From the NCBI RefSeq assembly GCF_011090385.1, contig NZ_SEWW01000005.1, positions 88,275 through 152,274 on the forward strand: a stretch of DNA of 64,000 nucleotides, read 5' to 3'. Positions 1 to 10,150 of the stretch are shown here, piece by piece (position 1 is the first letter of the stretch; each line of letters opens with the position of its first letter). This DNA is from Aquirufa beregesia. Lineage in GTDB: Bacteria > Bacteroidota > Bacteroidia > Cytophagales > Spirosomataceae. Under the pieces are notes generated by a model. The model did no database searches. It was given only the letters and a program-made list of their open reading frames with translations, and was not told where the DNA came from. Made by a program: the position numbers and the translations under genes.

Positions 1-890
1 ATACTATAGCTAGTGACTGTTCCTGTAACCGTTGGGGTTAAACTTGTTATGCCCGTACCAACAGAATAAACGTTGGGAGTCGTATAGCTTAAAGCACTAG
101 GAGCCGCTGCATTAACTGTAATTCTCACCACGGCTGTTGTACTACCTGTGACATTGGTAGCAGTAACGGTATAATCTGTAGCTGGGCTAGTTACGGTAGG
201 TGTACCACTGATCACCCCTGTAGTCGTATTGAAGGACAAACCAGTTGGTAATGGAGTCGAAATACTATAGCTAGTGACTGTTCCTGTAACCGTTGGGGTT
301 AAACTTGTTATGCCCGTACCAACAGAATAAACGTTGGGAGTCGTATAGCTTAAAGCACTAGGAGCCGCTGCATTAACTGTAATTCTCAACACTGCGGTGG
401 TATTTCCAAAACCATTGGTAGCTGTAACAGTATAATCCGTAGCAGCACTGGTTGCAGTAGGAGTGCCACTGATTACCCCAGTAGTGGTATTGATGCTTAA
501 ACCTGTTGGAAGTGCAGGCAATATGGAATATGAATCCACACTTCCTGTCACTGTAGGATTTAAAGCTGTAATTGTTGTTCCAACAGTATATACATTAGGA
601 GTATTATAACTTAATCCACTTGGTGCAACGGCGTTCACGGTGATATTAATCACCGCCGTTGTACTTCCTGTACCGTTAGTAGCCGTAATGGTATAATTGG
701 TAGCTGCGCTAACTACAGTCGGTGTACCACTAATCACCCCGGTAGTTGTATTGAATGATAAACCTGTTGGTAGTGGAGTAGATATACTATAGCTAGTAAC
801 AGTTCCTGTTACGGTAGGTGATACGTTTGTTATTACCGAGTTAACACTATATACTTTGGGAGTAGGGTAACTCAAGCCAGAAGGAGCGGC
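1..890 (-). repeat. Tandem 261-bp (87-residue) Ig-like repeats
   Basis: The equivalent isoleucine codon recurs at 261, 522 and 783, giving an exact 261-bp period. Bases 1-127 are identical to 262-388, while the copies at 523-783 and 784-890 are diverged. The array runs off the window edge, so copy number is unknown. Confidence 0.9.
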
Positions 891-1793
891 GTCATTGTCG
901 ACAATAGAAACAACTGTCGTATTCGTTACGATAGCAGCATTAACAGCATCTGCTAATACGATATTGAATGTTTCGGTACTTTCACCTGTTAAGTCATCTA
1001 AAACAGGGACAGTAATGGTTTTTGATGATTCGCCAATAGCATATGTCAAAGTTCCTGTCGTATTGGTATAATCAGTTCCATTGGTTGCCGTACCTCCAGA
1101 AGTGGTGTAATTAACTGTGGTAACTACAGTTGCGGCAGCACTTAAGGTAACAGTAGCTACTGCATTGACACCCCCAATAGCTTCAGTAACACTAAGTGTT
1201 GATGTAATATTAAGTTTAGGTTGTGCATTCAAATAGTCATTTAAACTCGTCAACATTTGAGATACCGTGGCAGCATTACCTGTTATGATGCCTCCAGACA
1301 TGTTAAGTATTTGGCCGTTCAACGTTAAACCAATGGTTTTCGTAGCAGTAATAGTGTAACTTCCAGAATTGGTAACGATGGATTCACTAGTACCAGTGGC
1401 TGGATAAAATACCATGGTTCTAATGGTACTACCATTTGTTTCACGCCAGTTCATAAAACCTGCAATAGAGTGATACACGTTGTTTTTGTCATAAAAGGTG
1501 ACAAAACCAGGTAAGTCGTTTCCTTGAGTTCCTTGTAGTTCAAAAACCGAAGTTGACGAGTTTTGACCAAAAGATAAACGTGTGATTCCGCTGGTGGAGA
1601 CGGCAAAAGCATTGTTCGCTTTATTATTTCCATTTTGATCACCAATGAATCCTTCATTGAAGGAAACCGACACATAGCCAGCTAAGGCTGGTGTAGCAGC
1701 TGAAAGGGTGAAAATTAACGTAGCTAAAAAGAGAAGCTTCCCGAGGAAGGAGCGCTTTTTAGTTGCCTTATAGGTTAGGTAACATTTTTGCAT
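1..1793 (-). CDS. Secreted Ig-like/Calx-beta repeat protein, C terminus outside window
   Basis: The reading frame is open from an ATG at 1793 to the window edge, so only the N-terminal 597 or so residues are seen. It begins with a Sec signal peptide: a basic stretch, then a hydrophobic core ending near APALAG. A region of about 200 residues of unknown fold follows. Next comes a Calx-beta-like domain (signatures GTATNGTDYT and TVPVLDD) and then putative Ig (He_PIG-type) repeats of 87 residues with the signature LPTGLSxNTTTGVISGTPT. Such proteins are usually surface-exposed or secreted adhesins or matrix proteins, often ending in a sorting domain, which cannot be checked here. The role as an adhesin is an inference; the architecture is seen directly. 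Confidence 0.85.
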   Translation of the reverse strand, partial: MQKCYLTYKATKKRSFLGKLLFLATLIFTLSAATPALAGYVSVSFNEGFIGDQNGNNKANNAFAVSTSGITRLSFGQNSSTSVFELQGTQGNDLPGFVTFYDKNNVYHSIAGFMNWRETNGSTIRTMVFYPATGTSESIVTNSGSYTITATKTIGLTLNGQILNMSGGIITGNAATVSQMLTSLNDYLNAQPKLNITSTLSVTEAIGGVNAVATVTLSAAATVVTTVNYTTSGGTATNGTDYTNTTGTLTYAIGESSKTITVPVLDDLTGESTETFNIVLADAVNAAIVTNTTVVSIVDNDAAPSGLSYPTPKVYSVNSVITNVSPTVTGTVTSYSISTPLPTGLSFNTTTGVISGTPTVVSAATNYTITATNGTGSTTAVINITVNAVAPSGLSYNTPNVYTVGTTITALNPTVTGSVDSYSILPALPTGLSINTTTGVISGTPTATSAATDYTVTATNGFGNTTAVLRITVNAAAPSALSYTTPNVYSVGTGITSLTPTVTGTVTSYSISTPLPTGLSFNTTTGVISGTPTVTSPATDYTVTATNVTGSTTAVVRITVNAAAPSALSYTTPNVYSVGTGITSLTPTVTGTVTSYS

Positions 1794-2531
1794 ACAATAT
1801 AATTTTAATGACTATTTGCTTAAAGAAATAGTGAGGTTAGAGAATTAACCTAAAGCCATGTGGAATATCATGGACTGTAAAACATTCAAGAAGTCTAATG
1901 AAAAAATGGCCCAAAATGAGCTAACAGACAGAAAAGTCCAGCACAGAGTTCTCTTCAAAAGTTTAGAACAATGGAGTAATTATCGTTTATTAGAACAAGG
2001 AGTAACCTAATTTAATCAAAAGAATTCCTGCTTTAGGTTTTCTTCGATGTGAAATAAGGATTATTTGTTGCCAAATTAAAATTGTAACACGTGAATGATG
2101 TTCTTGATTTCTAATGGAGGACAAAAAAAGTGCGAATGCGTTATTTAGGGGCAAGGTCTGAAATTAGCATGAATTGAGGTCTTTTTCGAATAGCTTTTAA
2201 AAATGCACTTGATACTATTAGTCCATTGAAAACAAGCAAAGTTAAGTGTGTGTAAACATTAGTTTAATTTAAATAATTCTTTACACACATCTTGATTGTT
2301 TGTTAAATTGCTGATTATCAGCTATTTGAATATATTTTTATTTTAAATATCATACTATCTTGTTAAGATAAGTTTACAAATCGGGATTAATCATGTTTCG
2401 ACTTTCGGCCATTCTTGTAAACAACCGTTCATCCTATTTTATCTCAAAATAATGGAAATTTAACTTGGAAAATTAGAATATTACCTATATTGCTAGCTGT
2501 TCAAATATTATAAACCTATTTTATCACAACC
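1794..2531. other. Gene-free intergenic region between divergent genes
   Basis: This is a 738-bp AT-rich stretch between two divergently transcribed genes. I see no coding frame worth calling and no RNA gene. It must hold the promoters for both neighbours. The sequence TATATTGC near 2490 resembles the Bacteroidota -7 box TAnnTTTG with a mismatch, but it is too weak to call. Confidence 0.6.
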
Positions 2532-5500
2532 ATGAAAGTAAACTTCACTCAACAAAAATTGAGGGGGTGGTTATTTTCTTTGTGGCTATTTGCGGCTTGC
2601 AGTCCAGTTTTGTTGGCTCAAAATCAAGTAGTTACAGGAAAAATCAGCTCCAAGCAAGATGGTTCAGGAATCCCTGGAGCCAGTGTCAGCCTTAAAGGTA
2701 CTTCCCGAGGAAGTAGTTCAAATGAAGCTGGAAATTATTCCATAGAGGTTTCTGGTCCCAATGCCGTATTGGTCTTTTCTTCAGTAGGTTACGAGCCATT
2801 GGAGATTCGCGTAGGAAATCAGAAGAAAATCGATGTTAATTTATCGCCTAGTACTTCCATGTTAAATGAAGTGGTGGTCACGGCCCTAGGTATACGTCGA
2901 GAAGAAAAATCCCTAGGTTATTCTGTTGCCAAAGTAGATGGTAAAGAAATGAATCGGGTGGCACAGGAAAATGTATTAAATGCTATGGCTGGAAAAATGG
3001 CTGGTGTTACCATCAGTTCTACTGGTGGAACAGGTTCTTCTGTGAGCATGGTTATTCGGGGAGCGAATTCATTAAGTACCGATAATCAGCCCTTGTTTGT
3101 TATTGATGGTGTTCCTCTAGCGAATACCTTAAATAATATTAGTCAGGTGGGAAATGATAACCGGGCTGACTTTGGAAACTCCATATCAGGATTGAATCCA
3201 GAGGATATAGAGAATGTTTCGGTTTTGAAAGGCCCCAGTGCTGCTGCATTGTATGGTTCTAGAGCGGGTAATGGTGTGGTTTTAATTACGACCAAATCTG
3301 GTTCTAAGTCAAAGAAAATGACGGTGAACATTACTTCCAATACTGTTTTTGATAATCCGTATAAGTTTTTGAAATGGCAAACCAAATTTGGACCAGGTCA
3401 GTTTTCGGCCATTCCTGTTTCCATAACTGGTAATCCGCTGTCCAATGCCTTTGGTAAATTAATTCAAGAAGAAGTGGGTGCCACTTACGGTGCTGAATTA
3501 GATAAAGGTTATTCCGAAGTACAATGGAACAGTCCATTAGATGCCAATGGAAAGAAAATAGCCATGCCACTGATTTCACATAAAGACAATGTGGCCAAAT
3601 TTGTTCAAACGGGTATTACGACTACCAATGGTATTTCTATTGCCAATAGTAATGACCAATTTAATTATCGCTTGTCATATTCTAACATGCAGAATCGAGG
3701 TATTATTCCTAATTCTGATTTGTTTAGAAATACCTTGAACTTAAATACCTCCATCAAAGTCAATAAGAAATTGACCTTAAGTAATAATTTGGATGTGAGT
3801 CGATCGTCTTCTAATAACCGTCCTGCGGGTAACCGAGGAACGAATCCACTGGAATGGGCTTATAACGTTTCTCCTCATATAGATATTCTGGAGTTGAAAA
3901 ATTATTGGATGCCGGGTCAAGAGGGCTTACAACAAAGAACCCAGTATAATACGGTCTACAATAATCCATATTTCTTAGCCTATGAGGTGAATAACGGTTT
4001 TGTGCGTGATCGTTTGTTTGGAAACATTCGTTTGGATTATCAAATCACCCCAGAAATCAGTTTGATGGGACGCTATGCTTTAGATACCTATACTGAGCAA
4101 CGTGAAATGAAAATTGCCAATAGTTATACCAATGACCCTAGAGGAGCCTATGGAAATATCAATTTGGCGAACTTTGAAAGCAACGCTGATTTCTTAGCTA
4201 CTTACAAAAAAGATATCAAAGACTTTAGCTTATCTTTTTCTCTAGGTGGAAATGCTCGTTATCAGCGTGGTTCTAATATCACCAATGCCAGTAAAAGTGG
4301 AACGGGCTTAATTGTACCTGGTGCCTTCAATGTTCAAAACATCGCACCAGCCAATTTGGATTATTATAGCACTTGGTTCCAACGCGCCATTTATAGTGGA
4401 TATGGTTTAGCCAATATCGGTTATAAAGATATGATCTTCTTGGATGTAACGGCACGTAACGACTGGTCTAGTACTTTGCCAGCAGCTAACCGTTCTTATT
4501 TCTACCCATCGGCATCAGTCAGTGTATTATTTAATGAAATATTCAATATGCCCAATCAAGTGGATTTATTTAAATTGCGTGGTGGGGTAGCACAGGTTGG
4601 TAATGATGCCAATCCGTATCAATTATTAGGAACTTTAGGAAATGCAGGTACTTGGGATGGTATTCCTCGTTTAAGTACTCCGGGAACTTTATTAATTTCT
4701 GATTTGAAACCCGAGATTGTTACTTCGTATGAAACAGGTTTTGATTTGAGTTTATACCGAAATCGATTACGTTTATCAGGAACATATTACCAAGTTGAGA
4801 ATAGAAATCAAATTTTAAGTACCAAATTACCTCCCTCATCAGGTTATTCCTTGAAAAATGTAAACGCAGGTTTATTGGTTAGTAAAGGAGTAGAGTTAAC
4901 CATGGGTTTCACCCCAGTTAAATCTTCTAATTGGAATTGGGATGTTAATTTAAACTGGACTCGTAATAGAACTCGGATTGTGGAATTGTCCGATGACCTT
5001 CCTTACTATACCTTATGGCAAGATGCCAAAGGTGGAGCATGGACGTATGTAGGAGAGGAAATTGGAGATATTTATGATGCGCAAATCGTTACGGTAAAAG
5101 ATAAAGCCTCCCCTTATTTTGGCTATCCAATTTTGGATAACACAGGGAAATGGCAGTCGGTTGATGCCATCAATACCCGAAATAAGGTAGGAAACTTCAA
5201 CCCTGACTTCATTTTGGGCATGCAGACTTCCATTTCTTACAAGCGTTTAAGTTTAAATATGTCATTTGATTGGCGTAGCGGAGGGCAATTCGTTTCTCAA
5301 ACTTACCGTTATGGCGAAGAGAATGGACGTTCTCAGTTGTTTTTAGATAAATTAATTAATCCCAATGGATTGACTGGAGATGCTCTGAAGAGTTATCTAG
5401 TAGCTAACCAAGAGAACTTAATTAAAATTACAGGTAATTATTTCCCATTGGTGGGTGGACCTACGCCAGAATATGGTCCTTATGGATTTAAATATGGTCC

Positions 5501-5942
5501 TTATAACTTCCCTCATGGAGGTGTATTTATTCCTGGAGTGATTGCTACAGGATATGATACCTCGGGTAATCCAACGGGATACAAGGAAAACTTAGGTAAT
5601 GCAGGAACGACAACCTTGCCATTTGCCGGTTCTACGGCTTGGTCATTTACTCGGGCTTTCTTATATGATGCGGACTATGTGAAATTGCGTGAAATTTCCA
5701 TAGGAATCGATTTGCCACAACAATGGCTAAAGAAAATTGGCGTTCAAAATGCTAATTTCTCCGTGTACAGTCGCAATATCATCCTGTGGACAAAAGCGAA
5801 AATTAACATTGACCCTGAGACAGCCTTCCAGCAAGAAGCGGGTGTTCAGGGTGGAGGTACTCAATTCAAACAAGGGATTGAGCGCTACAACGTAACCCCT
5901 TGGGTTATTCCTGTTGGTTTCAAATTAGGTTTAACTTTTTAA
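2532..5942 (+). CDS. SusC/RagA-type TonB-dependent outer-membrane transporter
   Basis: The 1136-residue protein begins with a signal peptide (about residues 1-29, ending LLAQ). A carboxypeptidase-like regulatory beta-sandwich (about 34-118, with GIPGASVSLKGT) comes next, then a linker MLNEVVVTALGI, the TonB plug (about 130-255, with ALYGSRAGNGVVLITTK) and a long 22-strand-type barrel ending in the aromatic residue F. This is full length for the family. It imports oligosaccharides, peptides or similar ligands with a SusD lid. The downstream SusD gene overlaps or abuts it, so the two are cotranscribed. The substrate cannot be told from sequence. Confidence 0.96.
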   Translation: MKVNFTQQKLRGWLFSLWLFAACSPVLLAQNQVVTGKISSKQDGSGIPGASVSLKGTSRGSSSNEAGNYSIEVSGPNAVLVFSSVGYEPLEIRVGNQKKIDVNLSPSTSMLNEVVVTALGIRREEKSLGYSVAKVDGKEMNRVAQENVLNAMAGKMAGVTISSTGGTGSSVSMVIRGANSLSTDNQPLFVIDGVPLANTLNNISQVGNDNRADFGNSISGLNPEDIENVSVLKGPSAAALYGSRAGNGVVLITTKSGSKSKKMTVNITSNTVFDNPYKFLKWQTKFGPGQFSAIPVSITGNPLSNAFGKLIQEEVGATYGAELDKGYSEVQWNSPLDANGKKIAMPLISHKDNVAKFVQTGITTTNGISIANSNDQFNYRLSYSNMQNRGIIPNSDLFRNTLNLNTSIKVNKKLTLSNNLDVSRSSSNNRPAGNRGTNPLEWAYNVSPHIDILELKNYWMPGQEGLQQRTQYNTVYNNPYFLAYEVNNGFVRDRLFGNIRLDYQITPEISLMGRYALDTYTEQREMKIANSYTNDPRGAYGNINLANFESNADFLATYKKDIKDFSLSFSLGGNARYQRGSNITNASKSGTGLIVPGAFNVQNIAPANLDYYSTWFQRAIYSGYGLANIGYKDMIFLDVTARNDWSSTLPAANRSYFYPSASVSVLFNEIFNMPNQVDLFKLRGGVAQVGNDANPYQLLGTLGNAGTWDGIPRLSTPGTLLISDLKPEIVTSYETGFDLSLYRNRLRLSGTYYQVENRNQILSTKLPPSSGYSLKNVNAGLLVSKGVELTMGFTPVKSSNWNWDVNLNWTRNRTRIVELSDDLPYYTLWQDAKGGAWTYVGEEIGDIYDAQIVTVKDKASPYFGYPILDNTGKWQSVDAINTRNKVGNFNPDFILGMQTSISYKRLSLNMSFDWRSGGQFVSQTYRYGEENGRSQLFLDKLINPNGLTGDALKSYLVANQENLIKITGNYFPLVGGPTPEYGPYGFKYGPYNFPHGGVFIPGVIATGYDTSGNPTGYKENLGNAGTTTLPFAGSTAWSFTRAFLYDADYVKLREISIGIDLPQQWLKKIGVQNANFSVYSRNIILWTKAKINIDPETAFQQEAGVQGGGTQFKQGIERYNVTPWVIPVGFKLGLTF

Positions 5943-5965
5943 TGAAATTTAGACAGCAAAAGATC

Positions 5966-7603
5966 ATGAAAAATACTTCATATAAAATAATGGCATTGGT
6001 GCTAGTCCTTTCAGGGAGTTTTTACTCTTGCAAGGATTTAACCGTGTTGAATCAAAATCCCAATGGGATTAATCCGGAGACAGCTAATCCTAATTTAGTG
6101 ATGTCTACGGTGTTAACAGAAACGGGTAAGGCATTCGTTAACTTAGGCTATCAAGACATAGCTGGCGTGATGCAACATACGCAAAAGGATGGTTGGTCTG
6201 GTGGCCACAATACCTATGAGTGGGGAGGAAGCCAATCTTGGGCTTCTTATTACGATATATTACGTAATAATCAATACGTGTATAACCGCGCTGTTACCTT
6301 GAATTTGGAATTACATCAAGGTATTGCATTGGTAACCAAATCCATGATGTTTGGTTTAATCACCGACTTATGGGGGGATGCACCTTACACAGCTGCACTC
6401 AAAGGGGCAGCAGGTGGTGCCACCAATACTTTCCCAGCCTATGATACCCAAGAAACTATTTACACGGGTATTTTAGCGGATTTAGAAACTGCCAATAATT
6501 TATTGTCGAAAGCTTCTTATCCAAGTACACCTGGTGCGGCCGACGTGTTTTATCAAGGTAATGCGACTAAGTGGAGAAAGTTAGCGAATTCATTGGCTTT
6601 GCGTTATTACATGCGCATTTCATCCAAGAAGCCAGATGTAGCTAAAGCTGGGATTGAGAAAATATTAGCTAATGCTGCTCAATATCCCATCATTACAGCT
6701 ATAGCTGATGATGCCGCGATGCCATTTGCGGGTAATAGTGATAGCGATTCATGGCCTTCTAATGCGGTGTATGATGCCAGTGCTTCCAATTATCGTAGGA
6801 TTAAGTTGGCTGCCACTTTTGTTAATAAGTTATTGGATTTGAAGGATCCTCGGATTGGTATTTGGGCCAATAAGGTTCAGATTCCATTAGTCGTGGATGC
6901 TAGTTTACCCAAAGGAACGGATAAAATAGAAGGAGGAAAACGCTATTTATCCCCTGATAAAGTAGTGGGAAGAGATGTGAATACGCATCCTGAATACGTA
7001 GGTTTACCGACGGGTATCATTGGTGGAGCCTCCTATAATTTGAGCCCTACAGCCGAGCAAGGTGCCAATAATCCGCACGTTTCTTGGGTCAATGATATTT
7101 ACCGTCAAGCCAAAGGACCCTTATTGAAGTCAAGAATGATGTCGGCGGCTGAAATACGTTTTATCTTAGCGGAAGCTGCTTTGAAAGGCTGGGCAGTCGG
7201 TGGTACAGCCAAAGCTCATTATGAAGCAGGTGTGAAAGCCTCCTTAGATACGTGGGGAGTAGGTGGAACTTATGCGACATATATCGCTAATCCAGGTGTG
7301 GTTTTTGATGGAACATTGAGTCAGATCATCGAACAAAAATGGATTTCTAGTTGGACTGCTGCTCAAGAAGCTTGGTTTGATTACCGTAGAACAGGTTTCC
7401 CTGTTTTAACGGCCGGTCCTGCTGCCATCCGTAAAGTATTACCTGTGCGTTTTTACTACATGTTGGATGAAAGAAATCTGAATAAAGTAAATACAGAAGC
7501 GGCTATGAGTAAGTTGGAAACAACGACCTATTCAGAAGCGGATGGCAAAAATAGTCCTTGGTCTAAGCCATGGGTATCCCAAGGCACGGGAAAACCTTGG
7601 TAA
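5966..7603 (+). CDS. SusD/RagB-like surface lipoprotein
   Basis: The 545-residue protein forms the ligand-binding lid of the preceding SusC. The start at 5966 gives a compact lipoprotein signal ending GSFYSC with the lipidated Cys at residue 22; an in-frame ATG at 5942 overlapping the susC stop is an alternative. The sequence after the Cys (KDLTVLNQNPNGINPETANP) is typical of SusD proteins, and the ITDLWGDAPYT stretch matches the SusD-like TPR region. C-terminal motifs such as EQKWISSWTAAQEAWFDYRR also fit. It belongs to the SusD-like 2 type, which is less tied to starch and often has unknown ligands. Confidence 0.93.
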   Translation: MKNTSYKIMALVLVLSGSFYSCKDLTVLNQNPNGINPETANPNLVMSTVLTETGKAFVNLGYQDIAGVMQHTQKDGWSGGHNTYEWGGSQSWASYYDILRNNQYVYNRAVTLNLELHQGIALVTKSMMFGLITDLWGDAPYTAALKGAAGGATNTFPAYDTQETIYTGILADLETANNLLSKASYPSTPGAADVFYQGNATKWRKLANSLALRYYMRISSKKPDVAKAGIEKILANAAQYPIITAIADDAAMPFAGNSDSDSWPSNAVYDASASNYRRIKLAATFVNKLLDLKDPRIGIWANKVQIPLVVDASLPKGTDKIEGGKRYLSPDKVVGRDVNTHPEYVGLPTGIIGGASYNLSPTAEQGANNPHVSWVNDIYRQAKGPLLKSRMMSAAEIRFILAEAALKGWAVGGTAKAHYEAGVKASLDTWGVGGTYATYIANPGVVFDGTLSQIIEQKWISSWTAAQEAWFDYRRTGFPVLTAGPAAIRKVLPVRFYYMLDERNLNKVNTEAAMSKLETTTYSEADGKNSPWSKPWVSQGTGKPW

Positions 7604-7635
7604 ACGAAATATTCACCTTTAACCAGATTAAAAAC

Positions 7636-8985
7636 ATGCATCAAAATATCAAAAAAGTATTTTTAAGTATAAGTGCTATTTGCCTATTGGCTTTTACGGG
7701 ACTTGCCCAAAAAGTAAGCCCTGAAACGGCCTTGAAAAGTTATATGGCGAATGGGGATAAATCCTACCAATGGGAATTAAAGGACTCCGTTTCTTTAGGA
7801 ACTTCCAAAGCCTACCATGTGCTTTTAACTTCTCAAAAGTGGCAAAACATCACCTGGAAACACCAGTTGACCATCATTATTCCAGCCAAAGTAAATTATG
7901 AAGGAGCTATGCTTTTCATCACGGGTGGTAGTAATAAAGATGAGCAGCCCAACTGGAGTAAAGATGATAAAATGTGGACATTTTTATCCATGGTAGCGGC
8001 TAAAAATCATGCCATTGTGGCCCTCATTAAGCAAGTACCCAATCAACCTTTGTATGGGGGTAAAACAGAAGATGAGTTGATTTCTTATACCTTACATCAA
8101 TTTAGAGAAACAGGAGATCATTCTTGGCCACTGTTATTTCCTATGGTGAAATCTGCAGTAAGAGGGATGGATGCTATTCAGGAGTTTGCTAGCAAGAAGG
8201 CGAATATTCAAATTAAGGATTTTGTGATTTCAGGTGCCTCTAAGCGTGGTTGGACTACATGGTTGTCTAGTGCCATTGGAGATTCACGTGTGAAGGCTAT
8301 TGGGCCCATGGTGATCGATATGCTGAATATGCCGGCGACATTGAATTACCAGAAGGACACTTATGGTGAGTATAGTGATCAAATAGAAGATTATGTCAAA
8401 TTGGGTATTCCGCAAGGGACAGGTACTCCGGTTGGGAAGGCCATCAATGCGATGATAGATCCCTATTCGTATCGGGCCAATATGACAATCCCTAAAATCA
8501 TATTTATGGGAACCAATGATCCGTATTGGACAGCTGATGCTATCAAGCATTATTTTGATCAAATTCCGGGTAAGAACTTAATTCACTATGTACCTAATGC
8601 AGGTCATGATTTGGCTGGAGGAAAACAGGCGATTGAGGCTTTAAGTGCTTTCTTTGGTTTAACTCTTCAGAACAAAGATTATCCTGTACCTACTTGGAAT
8701 GTCGTGAAAGGAAAAGAGGGATTTGAATTAACGGTTACTGCTAATCCTACTGATTTAGAAGATGCGGCCATTTGGGGGACAACTTCCGCTGACCGTGATT
8801 TTAGAAATAATTTATGGTTGACTAGGCGTGTGAAACCTGTAGGAAATACGGCTAAATACGTGATTCCTTACGTGAAAAAGGGATATCAAGCTTTTTATAT
8901 GGATTTGAAATATAAGGATCCTAATGGGGGTAGCTATACCATCAGTACCCGAATTTTTACGACTGATACAGATAAAGTATTGTAA
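7636..8985 (+). CDS. PhoPQ-activated pathogenicity-related (PqaA) family alpha/beta hydrolase
   Basis: The 449-residue secreted hydrolase has a signal peptide of about 24 residues ending GLAQ. The reading frame extends upstream into susD, but the ATG at 7636 is the one that gives the signal peptide. The family signature is clear: a nucleophile elbow GASKRG with Ser202, a probable acid at Asp295 (GTNDPYW) and a probable base at His324 (AGHDLAGG). A C-terminal beta domain follows. PqaA proteins were named from Salmonella; substrates are largely unknown. Its place directly after the SusC/SusD pair suggests it acts on the ligand those proteins handle. A terminator follows the gene. Confidence 0.9.
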   Translation: MHQNIKKVFLSISAICLLAFTGLAQKVSPETALKSYMANGDKSYQWELKDSVSLGTSKAYHVLLTSQKWQNITWKHQLTIIIPAKVNYEGAMLFITGGSNKDEQPNWSKDDKMWTFLSMVAAKNHAIVALIKQVPNQPLYGGKTEDELISYTLHQFRETGDHSWPLLFPMVKSAVRGMDAIQEFASKKANIQIKDFVISGASKRGWTTWLSSAIGDSRVKAIGPMVIDMLNMPATLNYQKDTYGEYSDQIEDYVKLGIPQGTGTPVGKAINAMIDPYSYRANMTIPKIIFMGTNDPYWTADAIKHYFDQIPGKNLIHYVPNAGHDLAGGKQAIEALSAFFGLTLQNKDYPVPTWNVVKGKEGFELTVTANPTDLEDAAIWGTTSADRDFRNNLWLTRRVKPVGNTAKYVIPYVKKGYQAFYMDLKYKDPNGGSYTISTRIFTTDTDKVL

Positions 8986-9002
8986 TTTGATTTCTTGCAA
9001 AA

Positions 9003-9033
9003 ACACCCGATAGGCTCTGTCGGGTGTTTTTTT
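9003..9033 (+). terminator. Rho-independent terminator after the SusCD-PqaA operon
   Basis: ACACCCGA (9003-9010) pairs with TCGGGTGT (9020-9027) around a 9-base loop and is followed by a T run. The upstream A run makes it potentially active in the other direction for the converging gene. Confidence 0.9.
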
Positions 9034-9037
9034 ACGC

Positions 9038-10075
9038 CTATTTTTTTAATTCATATACATAGTCAAGCGGGAGTTCATTCCCCATTCTAGATTCAGACAT
9101 TTTGCCATAAACTTCTATAGAATAGGGGTCCACCAAAGTTCCATTGCTTTCTAACAGTATGGTCTTAGCCATGGGTTTTAGTTTGGAGAATTGACGCGGC
9201 GAATCAAATTCAACGTTGATGATACCTTTTAAATCAATGGCATAAATTCCTGGCTTATTGGTGGTAAAGAGTACTTCTTCCATCTTAAATGGAGGAGGAT
9301 TGCTCATTCGATTTTCTTTATAATAGGTCACATAAAACCCTTCATTCGCCAAAGATTGATGGATTAATGCCAATAGAAAATGCCGGATGGAGCCTTGGAA
9401 GGCATATTTTCTATTCTTCTCCCATTGGGTCTTTTCTTTGTTAGAAATGGGGTTTAATGCTTCAAAATACCCACTGGATTTAAAATTTAATTGCTTAGGA
9501 GCTTTTTCAAAACCTACCAAGAATCCGTGGTAGAGATAGCCTAGTTCTTTGTTCTCTATCAAAAGAGGTTCTTTAGCGCTTGCTTTTAATGTTTTCGTGC
9601 TTGGGTCATACTCAAAATCAATCGCCTCTCGATTCAGGATTTTTACTAAATCTCGATCGATGGCCCTACCTAAAAACTCATTTTCAAATTGTCGGATTTG
9701 CCTTTCCCAAACACGGTCTCTTTGGCCTTGTACTTTAATTTCTACTAAATCAGTGATGTTTTCCAACATCTCAAAGTGCAGATTCTTGACATCCTGTTGA
9801 ATGGAAATGGGCACAGAAAGCGGCTGATACCCCACCATGGAAATGAGAAATTGATAATTTCCTGATGGAACGTTTTTCAACATGAAATTTCCCTTGTCGT
9901 CAGCTTGCGTACCAAAGGAAGTGCCATTTAAATACACGTGAGCAAAGGAAACTCCTTCCTTTTTTTGCTTATCCGAAATGATGCCTGATAGGGTAAATGT
10001 GTGCTGGGCTAAGCTATTCAAAAAGCTGAGAATCAAAAGTAGGGATAGACAATACAGCTTGGTTAATGATTTCAT
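9038..10075 (-). CDS. Secreted carboxypeptidase-like regulatory-domain protein
   Basis: The 345-residue protein has a signal peptide (about 1-23, ending NSLAQ). A CarboxypepD_reg-like beta-sandwich follows (about 28-110, with GVSFAHVYLNGTSFGTQADDKGNF). The remaining 230 residues have no motif I recognise. It lacks a TonB plug and barrel, so it is not a receptor. Similar standalone proteins are common in Bacteroidota and have no assigned function. It is transcribed alone, converging on the SusCD operon. Confidence 0.75.
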   Translation of the reverse strand: MKSLTKLYCLSLLLILSFLNSLAQHTFTLSGIISDKQKKEGVSFAHVYLNGTSFGTQADDKGNFMLKNVPSGNYQFLISMVGYQPLSVPISIQQDVKNLHFEMLENITDLVEIKVQGQRDRVWERQIRQFENEFLGRAIDRDLVKILNREAIDFEYDPSTKTLKASAKEPLLIENKELGYLYHGFLVGFEKAPKQLNFKSSGYFEALNPISNKEKTQWEKNRKYAFQGSIRHFLLALIHQSLANEGFYVTYYKENRMSNPPPFKMEEVLFTTNKPGIYAIDLKGIINVEFDSPRQFSKLKPMAKTILLESNGTLVDPYSIEVYGKMSESRMGNELPLDYVYELKK

Positions 10076-10106
10076 ATATTTGGTTAGGCCATGACAGCAT
10101 GTTCGT

Positions 10107-10135
10107 CAAATTTACTAAATATTTGACATGACAAA
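10107..10135 (-). promoter_or_regulatory. Candidate Bacteroidota-type promoter
   Basis: On the minus strand TTTG (10135-10132) is followed after 17 bases by TAAATTTG (10114-10107), matching the -33 TTTG and -7 TAnnTTTG consensus. Spacing is slightly shorter than the usual 19-21. It lies about 30 bases upstream of the regulatory-domain gene that starts at 10075. Confidence 0.4.
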
Positions 10136-10150
10136 ACCTATGAAAACAAG

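Noticed and set aside
1451-1675. 74-codon minus-strand frame
   Set aside because: It is an out-of-frame shadow of the large repeat protein whose frame runs from 1793 to the window edge.
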